A stretch of 64,000 nt of DNA. Origin: AP-15 sp963799085 (GTDB lineage Bacteria > Pseudomonadota > Alphaproteobacteria > ATCC43930 > CGMCC-115725). The stretch spans positions 124,001 to 188,000 of the forward strand of contig CAWCWA010000024.1 in NCBI GenBank assembly GCA_963799085.1, given 5' to 3'. Of the stretch, positions 35,379-44,092 are shown piece by piece. Numbering within the stretch: the stretch's first letter is position 1; the number at the start of each line of letters is the position of its first letter. Both the position numbers and the translations under genes were made by a program. The notes under the pieces are model-generated. The model was not told the DNA's origin. It worked only from the letters and a program-made list of their open reading frames with translations, and did not search any database.

Positions 35379-36014
35379 TCAAATCAGCTCACACTGCGCC
35401 GCCGGGTATATCAGCGTGCCGTCGGGCTGCGGCTCCGCCCCCGGAGTGAGCGTCGCCAGCTCAATCTTGCCCGGCCGCATGATGTGCCGCACCTCGCGAC
35501 CCCGGGCGAGCAGATAGTCGGCGACGATGCGCCGGTGGCAGTGCCACCACACGGCCTCGGCGCACATGATCGCGCAGACATACTCGTCAGCGAGCCCAAG
35601 CAACGCGTCGAGCCCCGAACGAAACGTGGAGCCGGCCGTGTAATCGGCGTAGTTGCGAAATGCCTCGTTCCGCCAGGCCGTGTTGCGCGAGGGCGGGGCT
35701 TCCTTGGGATGGCCCCGCAAGCCGCCGAGTTCGGCCAGATGGCGATAGCCGAGGCCGGTCGACGCCAGCGTCTGCGGCAATACGTCCGCGTTGAATTGAG
35801 GGTTGAACCGCGAGCGCGGCACGGTGCGGATATCGACCAAGAGATCGACGCCCGCCTGACGCAACAGTTCGATCAGTTCCGCCGCGCTGCGCGTCGAATG
35901 GCCGATAGTGTAGATCGCCGATTTGCCGTGTGAGGCGAATCCCGGCGGTTCGATCGCGGGCCGTTCCGTCTCCGCTCCTGTTCCTGTTGGGAATTTACAG
36001 GGCGGTCCGCCCAT
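35379..36014 (-). CDS. DUF488 family protein
   Basis: A 211-residue soluble protein. IYTIGHSTRSAAELIELLRQ, VDIRTVPRSRFNPQFN, YRHLAELGGLRG and the C-terminal CAEAVWWHCHRRIVADYL are the signature blocks of DUF488. That family has Cys/His residues suggestive of metal binding and no settled function. The first ~30 residues are not conserved, so a start nearer the IYTIGHS segment is possible. No operon partner is evident. Confidence 0.85.
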   Translation of the reverse strand: MGGPPCKFPTGTGAETERPAIEPPGFASHGKSAIYTIGHSTRSAAELIELLRQAGVDLLVDIRTVPRSRFNPQFNADVLPQTLASTGLGYRHLAELGGLRGHPKEAPPSRNTAWRNEAFRNYADYTAGSTFRSGLDALLGLADEYVCAIMCAEAVWWHCHRRIVADYLLARGREVRHIMRPGKIELATLTPGAEPQPDGTLIYPAAQCELI

Positions 36015-36119
36015 CCCGATCTCCTACGGTAACGACAATACCACCGCTTTGGGGCGATTTTGCGGCTCAGGTGGATCCCGGTTTCCGTCGGGACCGCGAA
36101 TGCGTCAACGGCGGCCTAC

Positions 36120-36250
36120 GCCTCAGTACAAGTGCTGGCCGCCGCTGACCGAGAGGGGAGGGTCAAGCCGGTGATGAAATCAGCGCCGGCAGCGACAAGA
36201 CGGAGGGCTGCGCGCGCTATCCGCCTCACCGCCCGGTCGGGCCAACGGCA
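36120..36250 (-). pseudogene. Relic of a second PhaB-like reductase C-terminus
   Basis: Read on the minus strand, this segment gives a stretch like PGGEADSARAALRLV-AAGADFITG and, after a one-base shift, LSVSGGQHLY plus stop. That aligns with LGKAEDIARTVMFLV-ADDADFITG ... LSVNGGQHMY at the end of the intact phaB 90-200 bp away. Only ~40 codons survive, with a frame break. The rest of the 36015-36333 gap shows nothing else recognisable. It looks like the stump of an ancient tandem duplication. Confidence 0.7.
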
Positions 36251-36333
36251 TGCTGCCGCCACGATACCGAATAGGGTCTCCGATATTTGACAGACCTACT
36301 GGTTGCGCATGGCCGGGCTCCTTCGCCAGCGTT

Positions 36334-37056
36334 TCAATACATGTGCTGGCCGCCGTTCACAGACAGGGTCGAGCCGGTGATGAAATCGGCGTCGTCGGCG
36401 ACCAGGAACATGACCGTGCGGGCGATGTCCTCGGCCTTGCCGAGGCGGCCGACCGGGATGCGTGCGATGATCTTTTCCAGCACCTCGGCCGGCACCGCGC
36501 GCACCATGTCGGTATCGACGTAGCCGGGGGCGACCGCGTTGACCGTGATGCCGCGCCCCGCCCCTTCCTGCGCGAGCGCCTTGGTGAAGCCGTGGATGCC
36601 GGATTTGGCCGCGGCGTAATTGACCTGGCCGTACTGCCCGGCCTGACCGTTGATCGAGCCGATGTTGACGATGCGGCCAAAGCCGCGCGTGCGCATCCCC
36701 TCGATGACCGCGCGCGACATGTTGAAACACGAGGTGAGGTTGGTCTGGATCACCGCGTTCCACTGCTCGAAGGTCATGCGGTGCATCGTCGTGTCGCGGG
36801 TGATGCCGGCGTTGTTGACCAGGATCTCGACGGGCCCGAGCGCCGCCTCGACTGCCTTGACGCCCGAAGCGCAGGCGTTGAAGTCGGCGACATCGAACTT
36901 GAAGACCGGAATCCCGGTCTCGCTGTGGAACTGCTGTGCGGCCTGGTCGTTGCCGCCGTAATTCGCGGCCACTCGATAGCCGGCGCTCTTCAGGGCCACC
37001 GCGATCGCGCGGCCGATCCCGCGCGTCCCGCCCGTCACCACCGCCACTCTGGGCAT
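36334..37056 (-). CDS. phaB: Acetoacetyl-CoA reductase (SDR)
   Basis: A 240-residue short-chain dehydrogenase that reduces acetoacetyl-CoA to (R)-3-hydroxybutyryl-CoA with NADPH for polyhydroxybutyrate synthesis. The cofactor loop is TGGTRGIGRA (8-17), NNAGITRD is at 81-88, and the catalytic residues are Ser134, Tyr147 and Lys151 (NIGSINGQAGQYGQVNYAAAK). The substrate-loop motif NLTSCFNM is typical of PhaB rather than FabG. The ribosome site GGGAGGAAGG precedes the ATG. It lies 33 bp after phaA, in the classical phaAB order. Confidence 0.95.
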   Translation of the reverse strand: MPRVAVVTGGTRGIGRAIAVALKSAGYRVAANYGGNDQAAQQFHSETGIPVFKFDVADFNACASGVKAVEAALGPVEILVNNAGITRDTTMHRMTFEQWNAVIQTNLTSCFNMSRAVIEGMRTRGFGRIVNIGSINGQAGQYGQVNYAAAKSGIHGFTKALAQEGAGRGITVNAVAPGYVDTDMVRAVPAEVLEKIIARIPVGRLGKAEDIARTVMFLVADDADFITGSTLSVNGGQHMY

Positions 37057-37089
37057 GCCTTCCTCCCTGGCAGATTTGCTCCCGGCGCG

Positions 37090-38265
37090 CTAATCGCGCT
37101 CGAGGCACATAGCAATTCCCATGCCGCCGCCAATGCACAGGGTGGCAAGCCCCTTTTTCACATTGCGGCGCTGCATTTCGTGGAGCAGGGTCACCAGCAC
37201 CCGCGCGCCGGAGGCGCCGATCGGGTGGCCGAGCGCTATGGCGCCGCCGTTGACGTTGACCTTTTCGACATTCCAGCCGAGGTCCTTGTTGACTGCGCAA
37301 GCCTGCGCGGCAAAGGCCTCGTTGGCCTCGACGAGGTCGAGATCGCCCGCCGACCAACCCGCCTTTTTCAGCGCCATGCGGCTTGCCGGGATCGGCCCCG
37401 AACCCATGATCGCCGGATCGACGCCGGCCGTTGCCCAAGAGACGATGCGGGCGAGCGGGCGCACGCCGCGCTTTTGCGCCGCCTCGGCTGTCATGAGCAC
37501 GACCGCTGCCGCGCCGTCGTTGATGCCCGAGGCGTTGCCGGCGGTGACGGTGCCGCTCTTGTCGAAGGCCGGACGCAGTTTCGCCAGCACCTCGAAAGTG
37601 GTGCCGTGCTTGGGGTGCTCGTCGGTGTCGACGATCGTCTCGCCGCGCCGGGTTGTGATCTTGACCGGCACGATCTCGTCCTTGAAGCGGCCGGCTTTCT
37701 GCGCCGCTTCGGCCTTGGCCTGCGAGGCGGCGGCGAATTCGTCCTGCTGCTCGCGGGTGATCTGCCAGCGCTGGGCGACGTTCTCGGCGGTGTTGCCCAT
37801 GTGATAGCCATTAAAGGCGTCCCACAGCCCGTCCTTGATCATCGTGTCGACGAGTTCGGCGTCGCCCATCTTGACGCCGTTGCGCAGATGGATGCAGTGC
37901 GGCGCCTGGCTCATGCTCTCCTGCCCGCCGGCAACGACGATCTCGCTATCGCCATTGCGGATCGCCTGATAGCCGAGCGCGACGGTGCGCAGCCCCGAGC
38001 CGCAGAGTTGGTTGACGGCGTAGGCGGTGACCTCGAACGGCAGCCCGGCGCCGATCGCCGCCTGACGCGCGGGGTTCTGGCCTTCCCCGGCGGCCAGGAT
38101 CTGGCCCAGGATAACTTCCGAGACTTCCTTCGGCTCGACCTCGGCGCGGCGCAGCGCCTCGGCGATCGCGATTTCGCCGAGCTTGTGCGCCGGCAGGCTG
38201 GCGAGCCCGCCGTTGAACGCGCCCACCGGGGTCCGCGCCGCGCTGGCAATGACGATGTCGGTCAT
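37090..38265 (-). CDS. phaA: Acetyl-CoA acetyltransferase (beta-ketothiolase)
   Basis: A 391-residue thiolase that condenses two acetyl-CoA into acetoacetyl-CoA. The nucleophile Cys88 sits in NQLCGSGLRTV. NEAFAAQ, GGAIALGHPIGASGARVLVT and the C-terminal CIGGGMGIAMCLERD supply the remaining catalytic His and Cys. Its length and start match PhaA/AtoB enzymes. It is the promoter-proximal gene of phaAB. PHA synthase and regulator genes are not in this window. Confidence 0.95.
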   Translation of the reverse strand: MTDIVIASAARTPVGAFNGGLASLPAHKLGEIAIAEALRRAEVEPKEVSEVILGQILAAGEGQNPARQAAIGAGLPFEVTAYAVNQLCGSGLRTVALGYQAIRNGDSEIVVAGGQESMSQAPHCIHLRNGVKMGDAELVDTMIKDGLWDAFNGYHMGNTAENVAQRWQITREQQDEFAAASQAKAEAAQKAGRFKDEIVPVKITTRRGETIVDTDEHPKHGTTFEVLAKLRPAFDKSGTVTAGNASGINDGAAAVVLMTAEAAQKRGVRPLARIVSWATAGVDPAIMGSGPIPASRMALKKAGWSAGDLDLVEANEAFAAQACAVNKDLGWNVEKVNVNGGAIALGHPIGASGARVLVTLLHEMQRRNVKKGLATLCIGGGMGIAMCLERD

Positions 38266-38599
38266 CAGGAAATCTCCTCGCGAGGTTTGTTGCGCCTAAT
38301 GTGGGCGGGATCGCGGAATGTAAAAGCGCCGCACCCCCGGTGTCCAGGCTGCCGCCGCTCCCGCAGCCATACGCGCAATGGTTGAGAGCGGAATGACCCT
38401 TCCTGTATCTGCAACAAATCTACAGGCGTATCTATCGTGAAAGTTGATCAGACCCATATTGCCGACGCACACTACTGACATACGATAGCCCATCATTGCG
38501 GCGATTTCGCGGTTCGGTACGGCGACTGTCCCGCCGTTTCGGGTCGGCGCCAAGCGCGGTAATTGACGATGGCCGCAACGTTGTCGGGGAAGAGAGACC
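38266..38599. other. Intergenic region between divergent phaA and cupin genes
   Basis: 334 bases holding the presumed promoters of the phaAB operon and the cupin gene. An AT-richer stretch lies near 38400-38470. Frames crossing it lack ribosome sites and look like shadows. I see no confident promoter pair, operator or RNA fold. Confidence 0.5.
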
Positions 38600-38920
38600 A
38601 TGGATCGCACGCCGCCGCCCACCACTCTTGCCGCGGCACTGGCGCTGCCGCGAACGCCGGGACGTTCGACCGACGTCTTTCGCGACGGCGAGCTTGAAAT
38701 CCGGTTTGCCGCCAAGCCCACCAACGGGCCGCAGACGCCGCATTTGCGGGACGAATTCTACGTGGTTGCCGCCGGGACCGCACTTTACCGGGTCGAGGAA
38801 AATGTCACGGCGGTGGGTCCGGGCGACCTCCTTTTTGCGGCCGCGCATGTCGCGCACGGGTTTGAGGACCCGTCCGCCGATTTCTGTGTCTGGGTGATGT
38901 TTTACGGGCCGGAGAAATAG
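38600..38920 (+). CDS. Small single-domain cupin protein
   Basis: A 106-residue cupin. TPHLRDEFYVVAAGTALYRV is the first cupin motif (His and Glu metal ligands) and VGPGDLLFAAAHVAHGFED is the second, with two more His. GGGGAAGAGAG precedes the ATG. Such proteins bind a metal and either isomerise, oxidise or sense small molecules; no substrate can be read. It occupies the position where a second permease gene of the adjacent polyamine-type transporter would be expected, but on the opposite strand. Confidence 0.8.
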   Translation: MDRTPPPTTLAAALALPRTPGRSTDVFRDGELEIRFAAKPTNGPQTPHLRDEFYVVAAGTALYRVEENVTAVGPGDLLFAAAHVAHGFEDPSADFCVWVMFYGPEK

Positions 38921-38928
38921 CCGCTCGG

Positions 38929-39808
38929 TCAGGTGGCGCGGGCGCGGTCGAGGAGGCGCTGGGCAGCGAGGATCGGGATCGCGAGGAGGATGACGAGCGC
39001 CACCGCCACCGCTGCGGCCATCGGCCAGTCGCTGTTGTTGAAGAACTCGTCCCACAGGACCTTGCCGATCATCAGGGTGTTCGGGCCGCCGAGCAGATCG
39101 GGAATCACAAATTCGCCGACCGCCGGGATGAAGACCAGCAGCGAACCGGCGGCGACACCCGGCAAGCTCAGCGGCAATGTCACTCGAAAGAAAGCGCGGG
39201 TGGGCGGCGCGCCGAGATCGGCGGCGGCTTCGAGCAGGCTCCGGTCGAGCGCGGAGAGACTGCCGTAGATCGGCAGGATCATGAACGGCAAGTAGGAGTA
39301 GACGAGCCCCAGTTCGACCGAAAATGCGTTGTTAAGAAGCGGCAGCGGCGCCGAAACCAGTCCGACCGCCAACAGCAGCTGATTGAGGAGCCCGTTCGGT
39401 TTCAGAATGGCGATCCAGGCGTAGACCCGGATCAGAAAGCTCGTCCAGAACGGAAGCACGACCAGGAAAAGCAGCAATTGCCGCTGGACTCCGCCGGCGC
39501 GGGCGATGGCGTAGGCCATCGGGTAGCCGATCAGGAGGCAGAACGCTGTCGCCAACGCCGCATTGCCGAGCGAGCCCAGATAGGCGCGCCAGTAGAGATC
39601 GTCGTGCACGAGCCGCGCGAAGTTCGCCAGAGTGAGTTGCAGTGCTGCCGTCGCTGTCGAAGAGCGGCGTATATGGCGGAATGCTGAGCGCGCTGTGGGC
39701 GAAGGCGATCTTCAAGACGATCATCAGCGGCAGCAGAAAGAACAGCGCCAGCCAAGCAAACGGCAGACCGATCAGCACGAGCCGGCCGAACCGCCCGATG
39801 CCGATCAT
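38929..39808 (-). CDS. ABC transporter permease (PotB type), one frameshift
   Basis: An inner-membrane permease of the spermidine/putrescine type. The N-terminus (MIGIGRFGRLVLIGLPFAWL from ATG 39808, then LPLMIVLKIAFAHSAL) is in one phase. From about 39645 the rest continues in another: LTLANFARLVHDDLYWRAY, LGSLGNAALATAFCLLIGYP, and the ABC contact loop ERLYEAAADLG-like DRSLLEAAADLGAPPTRAFF. Six hydrophobic segments are seen. The ATG overlaps the ATPase stop (ATGA). A second permease (PotC) would normally follow but the cupin gene lies there instead. Confidence 0.82.
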
Positions 39809-40878
39809 TGCATGACTATCGTGGCGTCGGCGGGCGACCAGCTCGCCCACAAAGCCGTGCCGCGGCCAAGCCCGGACGGCCGCATCGCTCGGCAAACGCG
39901 CCTTCAGCGGCATGCCGTTCGGGGTCGTCAGCGACACGGTCGACATCCCGCCCTGATAGGCGATCCCGACCACGCAAGCCGCAATCGCAAAACCCGCGGG
40001 GCGCTGCCGCGACAGTGAAAGCTTTTCGGGGCGAAGCGCCAAGGCGAGCGGTCTTGCCCGATGACGGTGCGGGTGAGGCGGGCGGCAGCGGTAGCGCCGC
40101 GTCGAAACCCGGAACCGCTAGCGCCGGCCCACAATCGCCTGACGTAACGACGCCTTCGAAGAGGTTGATATCGCCGACAAACCCGGCGACAAAGCGCGAA
40201 CTCGGCCGCTCGTAAACTTCCGCGGGGGCGCCGATCTGGACGAGCCGGCCCGCGTTCATGACGCCGAGCCGCGAGGCGATGGCGAGCGCCTCCTCCTGGT
40301 CGTGGGTCACGAAGAGAAACGTGGTTCCGACCCGCTGCTGCACCGCGGTCAGTTTGAGCCGGGTCTCTTCGCGCAATTTGCGGTCGAGGGCCGCGAGGGG
40401 CTCGTCGAGCAGCAGAAGCTTGGGCATGCGCGCGAGCGCGCGGGCCAGGGCCACTCGCTGGCGCTGGCCGCCCGAAAGCTGATGTGGCCGGCGCCTCGCA
40501 TAGTCCGACATCTGCACCAGCGCCAGCATCTCGGCGATCCGGGCGTCGCGGCGGCGGCGGTCCATGCGCAACGCGCGCAAGCCGAATCCGACATTGCCGG
40601 CGACGTCGAGATGCGGGAAGAGGGCGTAGGACTGGAACATCATGTTGACCGGCCGGGCATGGGGCGGCAGGCCGGTGATGTCGTCGCCATCGATGACGAT
40701 ATGGCCGCGATCGGGGGTCTCGAAGCCGGCGATCAGCCGCAACAAGCGTGGTCTTGCCGCAGCCCGAGGGGCCGAGGAGCGCGAAGAGTTCGCCCTCTGC
40801 CACCCTGAGCGTCACATCCTCGACCGCGGCGGCGGCCCCGAACCGCTTGGTAACGCCGACGATTTCGAGAAACGCCAT
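39805..40878 (-). pseudogene. ABC transporter ATP-binding protein (PotA type), frame broken about three times
   Basis: The ATG at 40878 opens FLEIVGVTKRFGAAAAVEDV and Walker A GPSGCGKTT. Directly after this an extra base near 40745 shifts the frame into LLRLIAGFETPDRGHIVIDG, the Q-loop MMFQSYALFPHLDV, the signature HQLSGGQRQRVALARALA and Walker B LLLLDEPLAALD. The TOBE region (LALRPEKLSLSRQRP, IAYQGGMSTVSL, GMPLKARLPSD) begins after another shift near 40050. A last shift near 39870 restores the natural end WASWSPADATIVMQ, with its stop overlapping the permease start. It energises polyamine-type uptake if intact. Confidence 0.8.
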
Positions 40879-40888
40879 CCCGGATGGG

Positions 40889-41990
40889 TCAGTTGCCGGA
40901 TTTGAGCCGGGTCCAGGCGCGGGTGCGCGCCCGCTCGTAGTCCGCCGGAGCCGGCAGATCGACATAGAAGCGCCGACGGACATCTTCGGGCGGGTAGACC
41001 GCCGGGTCGTCGCGGATCGCCGGATCGACCAGTGCGTCGCCTCCAGGTTCGGGTTCGGATAGGCGACCGCGTTGGTGATGTCGGCGATCACCGTCGGACG
41101 CAGCAGGTAGTCGATGAAGCGCAACGCGTTCTCGGGATGCGGCGCGTCGGCCGGGATGCCGAGCATGTCGACCGACATCATCGCACCCTCCTTCGGCACG
41201 CGAAAATCGATCGCGACCTTGTTGCCGGCCTCGCGTGCGCGGTTGCGCGCCTGCACGACATCGCCCGAATAGCCGAGCACCGCGCAGAGATCGCCGTTCG
41301 CCAGATCGTTGATGTATTGCGAGGAATGGAACTTGCGGATGTAGGGGCGGATTTTTTCTAGCGCTGCCAGCGCCTTGTCGAGATCGCCGAGGTCGCGGCT
41401 CTTCGGGTCGAGCCCGAGATAGGCGAGTGCCGCCGGAAACACCTCCTGCGGCGTGTCGAGCAGCGAAATGCCGCAGGACGAGAGCTTCTCGGCGACGGCC
41501 GGATCGAAAAGGAGCGCCAGGCTGTCGACCGGGGCCATGTCGCCGAGCGCGGCGCGGATTTGCGCGACATTGTAGCCGATGCCGGTGTCGCTCCACAGAT
41601 AGGGGACGCCATACGCATTGCCCGGATCGGCCGCGGCCACCAGGTCGAGAATGCGCGGTCGAGGTTCTTCCAGTTCGGCAATTGCGATTTGTCGAGCGGC
41701 CGGTATGCCTTGGCCGCGATCTGCCGGGCCATGAACGGGCTCGCCGAGGGCACGACAATGTCGTAGCCGGAATGGCCGGCGAGGAGCTTGGCCTCCAGCA
41801 CCTCGTTGCCGTCATAGACGTCGTAGGCGACCTTGACGCCGGTCTCGGCCTCGAATTTCGGGATCGTGTCCGGGGCGATGTAATCGGACCAGTTGTAGAC
41901 GTTGAGCCGCGCCTCCTCGGCGGACGCGGCGGCGGGCAGCATCGCCAACACCAAGGCGGCGATGCGGCAGCAGCAAGAGAATGGCCCCAT
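40889..41990 (-). pseudogene. Spermidine/putrescine-type substrate-binding protein (PotD/PotF-like), two frameshifts
   Basis: A Sec signal (IAALVLAMLPAAASAEE) is followed by LNVYNWSDYIAPDTIPKFEA and VKVAYDVYDGNEVLEAKLLA, the standard opening of PotD/PotF proteins. The frame shifts near 41650 to VAAADPGNAYGVPYLWSDTG and QVFPAALAYLG-like EVFPAALAYLGLDPKSRDLG. It shifts again near 41040 to the C-terminus YPPEDVRRRFYVDLPAPADY, ending at 40889. It captures polyamines or related cations in the periplasm. Head of the operon with the ATPase 10 bp downstream. Confidence 0.83.
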
Positions 41991-42020
41991 GCCGCCTTAC
42001 AGCAATCGCGCCCGCTGTTG

Positions 42021-43886
42021 TCAACTCTGCGATGCGAGCGCGGCGGAGGGTGGGTCGGCGGGGGGTTGGGCGGTGGGGCCTGCCGCCGCGGTTGCGATCG
42101 ACATCACTGAAGCGACCGCTTCCGGCAAACTGCGGCAGACGATGTCGGCGGCGCTTGCGGCGGCGGCGTCGGCCGCATCGAGACCGGCGGCCGCCGCTCC
42201 CCAGAAACCGACCAGCACGGTGGCGGACGGGTTGCGCCGCCGCAGCCGCCGCACGAGATAGCGCGCACGCGCCGGAGAGCCGGTGCTGACGAGCGACAGG
42301 CAGATCACATGCGCGTTGCGGTCGGCGAGCGCCTCGGCGGCCAAGATCATCACGGCGTCGAGGCCGTGCCGCCGCAGCAGATCGGCCAATAGCAGCGCCG
42401 CCGCCTCGTCGAGTTCGTTGCGGCCGGCGACGCAGCAGACCGTGAACGCCCTTGGCGCGTCGCCGTCAGCCGGCTCCTGGAGGCCGTTGTCGGCGAGGTT
42501 TTCGAGGACGGTCGCGATCCCGTCGCGCACCATGGCGCGGTGGGCGGCGGCGACGGCATCACGATCGCTGTCGGTCTGCATGCGCAACAAGGCCGGGATC
42601 GCGACCTCGTCGAAAAACGCTTCGAGCGAGCGTTCCTTGGCGAAATCTTCGGCCTGCTCGGTCGCCTCCTCGGGATCGTCGGCGAGGAGCCGCTGATAGA
42701 AGGTTTCCTCCGCGGTCAAGGCCGGCGCGTCGCCGAGGATCACGTCGAGGAACTGGAGCTGCGGCACATGCCGTCCGAGCACGACCAGACAGACCGTCAG
42801 GGGTGTGGCCAGCAAGAGCCCAACCGGTCCCCACAGCCATGTCCAAAACGCTGCGGCGGTGATCAGCGCCACCGGCGAGAGGCCGGTGCCGGCCCCGTAG
42901 AACCACGGTTCGACGACATAGGAGACGATCAGTTCGACGGTGACGAAGAGCAGGAGCGCCCAGCCAAAAAGCGCCCAGCTCGGCGCGACCGCGATCGCCA
43001 ATGCCAGCGGGAAGCTCGCGGCGAGGACAATCCCCAGATACGGGATGAAGCGCAGGAGCACGACAAAGATGCCCCAGAGCGCCGCGTTCGGAATGCCGAT
43101 CACCGCAAGTCCGACGCCGATCGGTAGGCCGCAAGCGGCGTTGACGATCGACTGGCGAAAGAGATAGCGGCTGATCCGCTGGGCCGCGTCGTTGATCGCC
43201 GAGGTGGTGCGATGCAAATCGCGGCGTCCGCCAAGCCGGAGCAGGCGGTCGCGCAAATGTTCCTGCTTGAGCAGAAACATGATGACAAAGACCACGACGA
43301 GGCCGCCGGTCGCCAAGGGCTGGATCAACGGTCCGACGACGCTGCGGATGATCTGCCACGGCTTTGGCGCGGGCTCCTGCAGCTCCACCGGGAGCGGTTT
43401 GACCGGTTCGGCCGCACCATCGCCCGGCGTCGACCCGGAGGGCGCCTCGGTCGACCGCGCCAATTCGTTCTGCAATTCGCCAAACATTGTGGTCAGGCGG
43501 TGAAAAACGCCGCGGTCGGGCAGCAATTCCGGGACCGAGCGGATCTTGGCTTCGAGATTGTAGCGATAGGCAGGAAGATCCTGCGCCAGCGACGAGATTT
43601 CCTGCGCCACCGTCGCGGCAAAGCCGACGATCGCGATGAAGGCGACCGCAACGGTCAGGATCACTGCCGTGACGCGGCCGACACCGCGACAATTCAGCCA
43701 GCGGACCACCGGCGCCAACAGAAAGCTCAGCAAAACCGCGAGCGTAATTGGCACAAGGAGCTCGCGGGCAACATAGAGGATGGCGACGACGGCGGCGCAG
43801 GACAGAAAGACCACCATCGCCGACAGGCCCGGGACGCCCTCCCGGCGTGTCGAGGTTTCGGCGAGCGGCGGCAACGGGCGCGTCAT
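42021..43886 (-). CDS. AI-2E family transporter with long C-terminal cytosolic extension
   Basis: A 621-residue inner-membrane protein. The AI-2E (PerM/TqsA-like) part spans residues ~20-370 with about eight helices: VVFLSCAAVVAILYVAREL, VPITLAVLLSFLLAPVV, AVILTVAVAFIAIVGFAATV, then GGLVVVFVIMFLLKQEHL, FRQSIVNAACGLPIGVGLAV and WTWLWGPVGLLLATPLTVCL. Beyond it, ~240 soluble residues end in a Rossmann-like stretch (FTVCCVAGRNELDEAAALLL, DAVMILAAEALADRNAHVIC, SATVLVGFWGAAAAGL) that resembles cobalamin-binding folds but lacks the DxHxxG His. Members export autoinducer-2, act as Na+/H+ antiporters, or are uncharacterised. Confidence 0.85.
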   Translation of the reverse strand: MTRPLPPLAETSTRREGVPGLSAMVVFLSCAAVVAILYVARELLVPITLAVLLSFLLAPVVRWLNCRGVGRVTAVILTVAVAFIAIVGFAATVAQEISSLAQDLPAYRYNLEAKIRSVPELLPDRGVFHRLTTMFGELQNELARSTEAPSGSTPGDGAAEPVKPLPVELQEPAPKPWQIIRSVVGPLIQPLATGGLVVVFVIMFLLKQEHLRDRLLRLGGRRDLHRTTSAINDAAQRISRYLFRQSIVNAACGLPIGVGLAVIGIPNAALWGIFVVLLRFIPYLGIVLAASFPLALAIAVAPSWALFGWALLLFVTVELIVSYVVEPWFYGAGTGLSPVALITAAAFWTWLWGPVGLLLATPLTVCLVVLGRHVPQLQFLDVILGDAPALTAEETFYQRLLADDPEEATEQAEDFAKERSLEAFFDEVAIPALLRMQTDSDRDAVAAAHRAMVRDGIATVLENLADNGLQEPADGDAPRAFTVCCVAGRNELDEAAALLLADLLRRHGLDAVMILAAEALADRNAHVICLSLVSTGSPARARYLVRRLRRRNPSATVLVGFWGAAAAGLDAADAAAASAADIVCRSLPEAVASVMSIATAAAGPTAQPPADPPSAALASQS

Positions 43887-44092
43887 GTTCGGAGCATCCT
43901 GGTCTTGCGGGGAGGACGATTGTCCGCGGCGAACTCGGCCTCCGGCAACGCCCGGCGTTGCCGATGGGACAAACAGCGGCGACGATGAAAAGGTCCAGCA
44001 TCGCGCCGAGCGGGCGCCGGCGACGGAACTCGCGTTGAAACCAGACGTTCACATTTGTCGTGCGCCCAGCGGGCGGAGGAGTGTGTCGAAGA

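Noticed and set aside
38296..38724. 142-codon minus-strand frame between phaA and the cupin gene
   Set aside because: It runs antisense into the cupin gene, has no ribosome site and no recognisable protein features.
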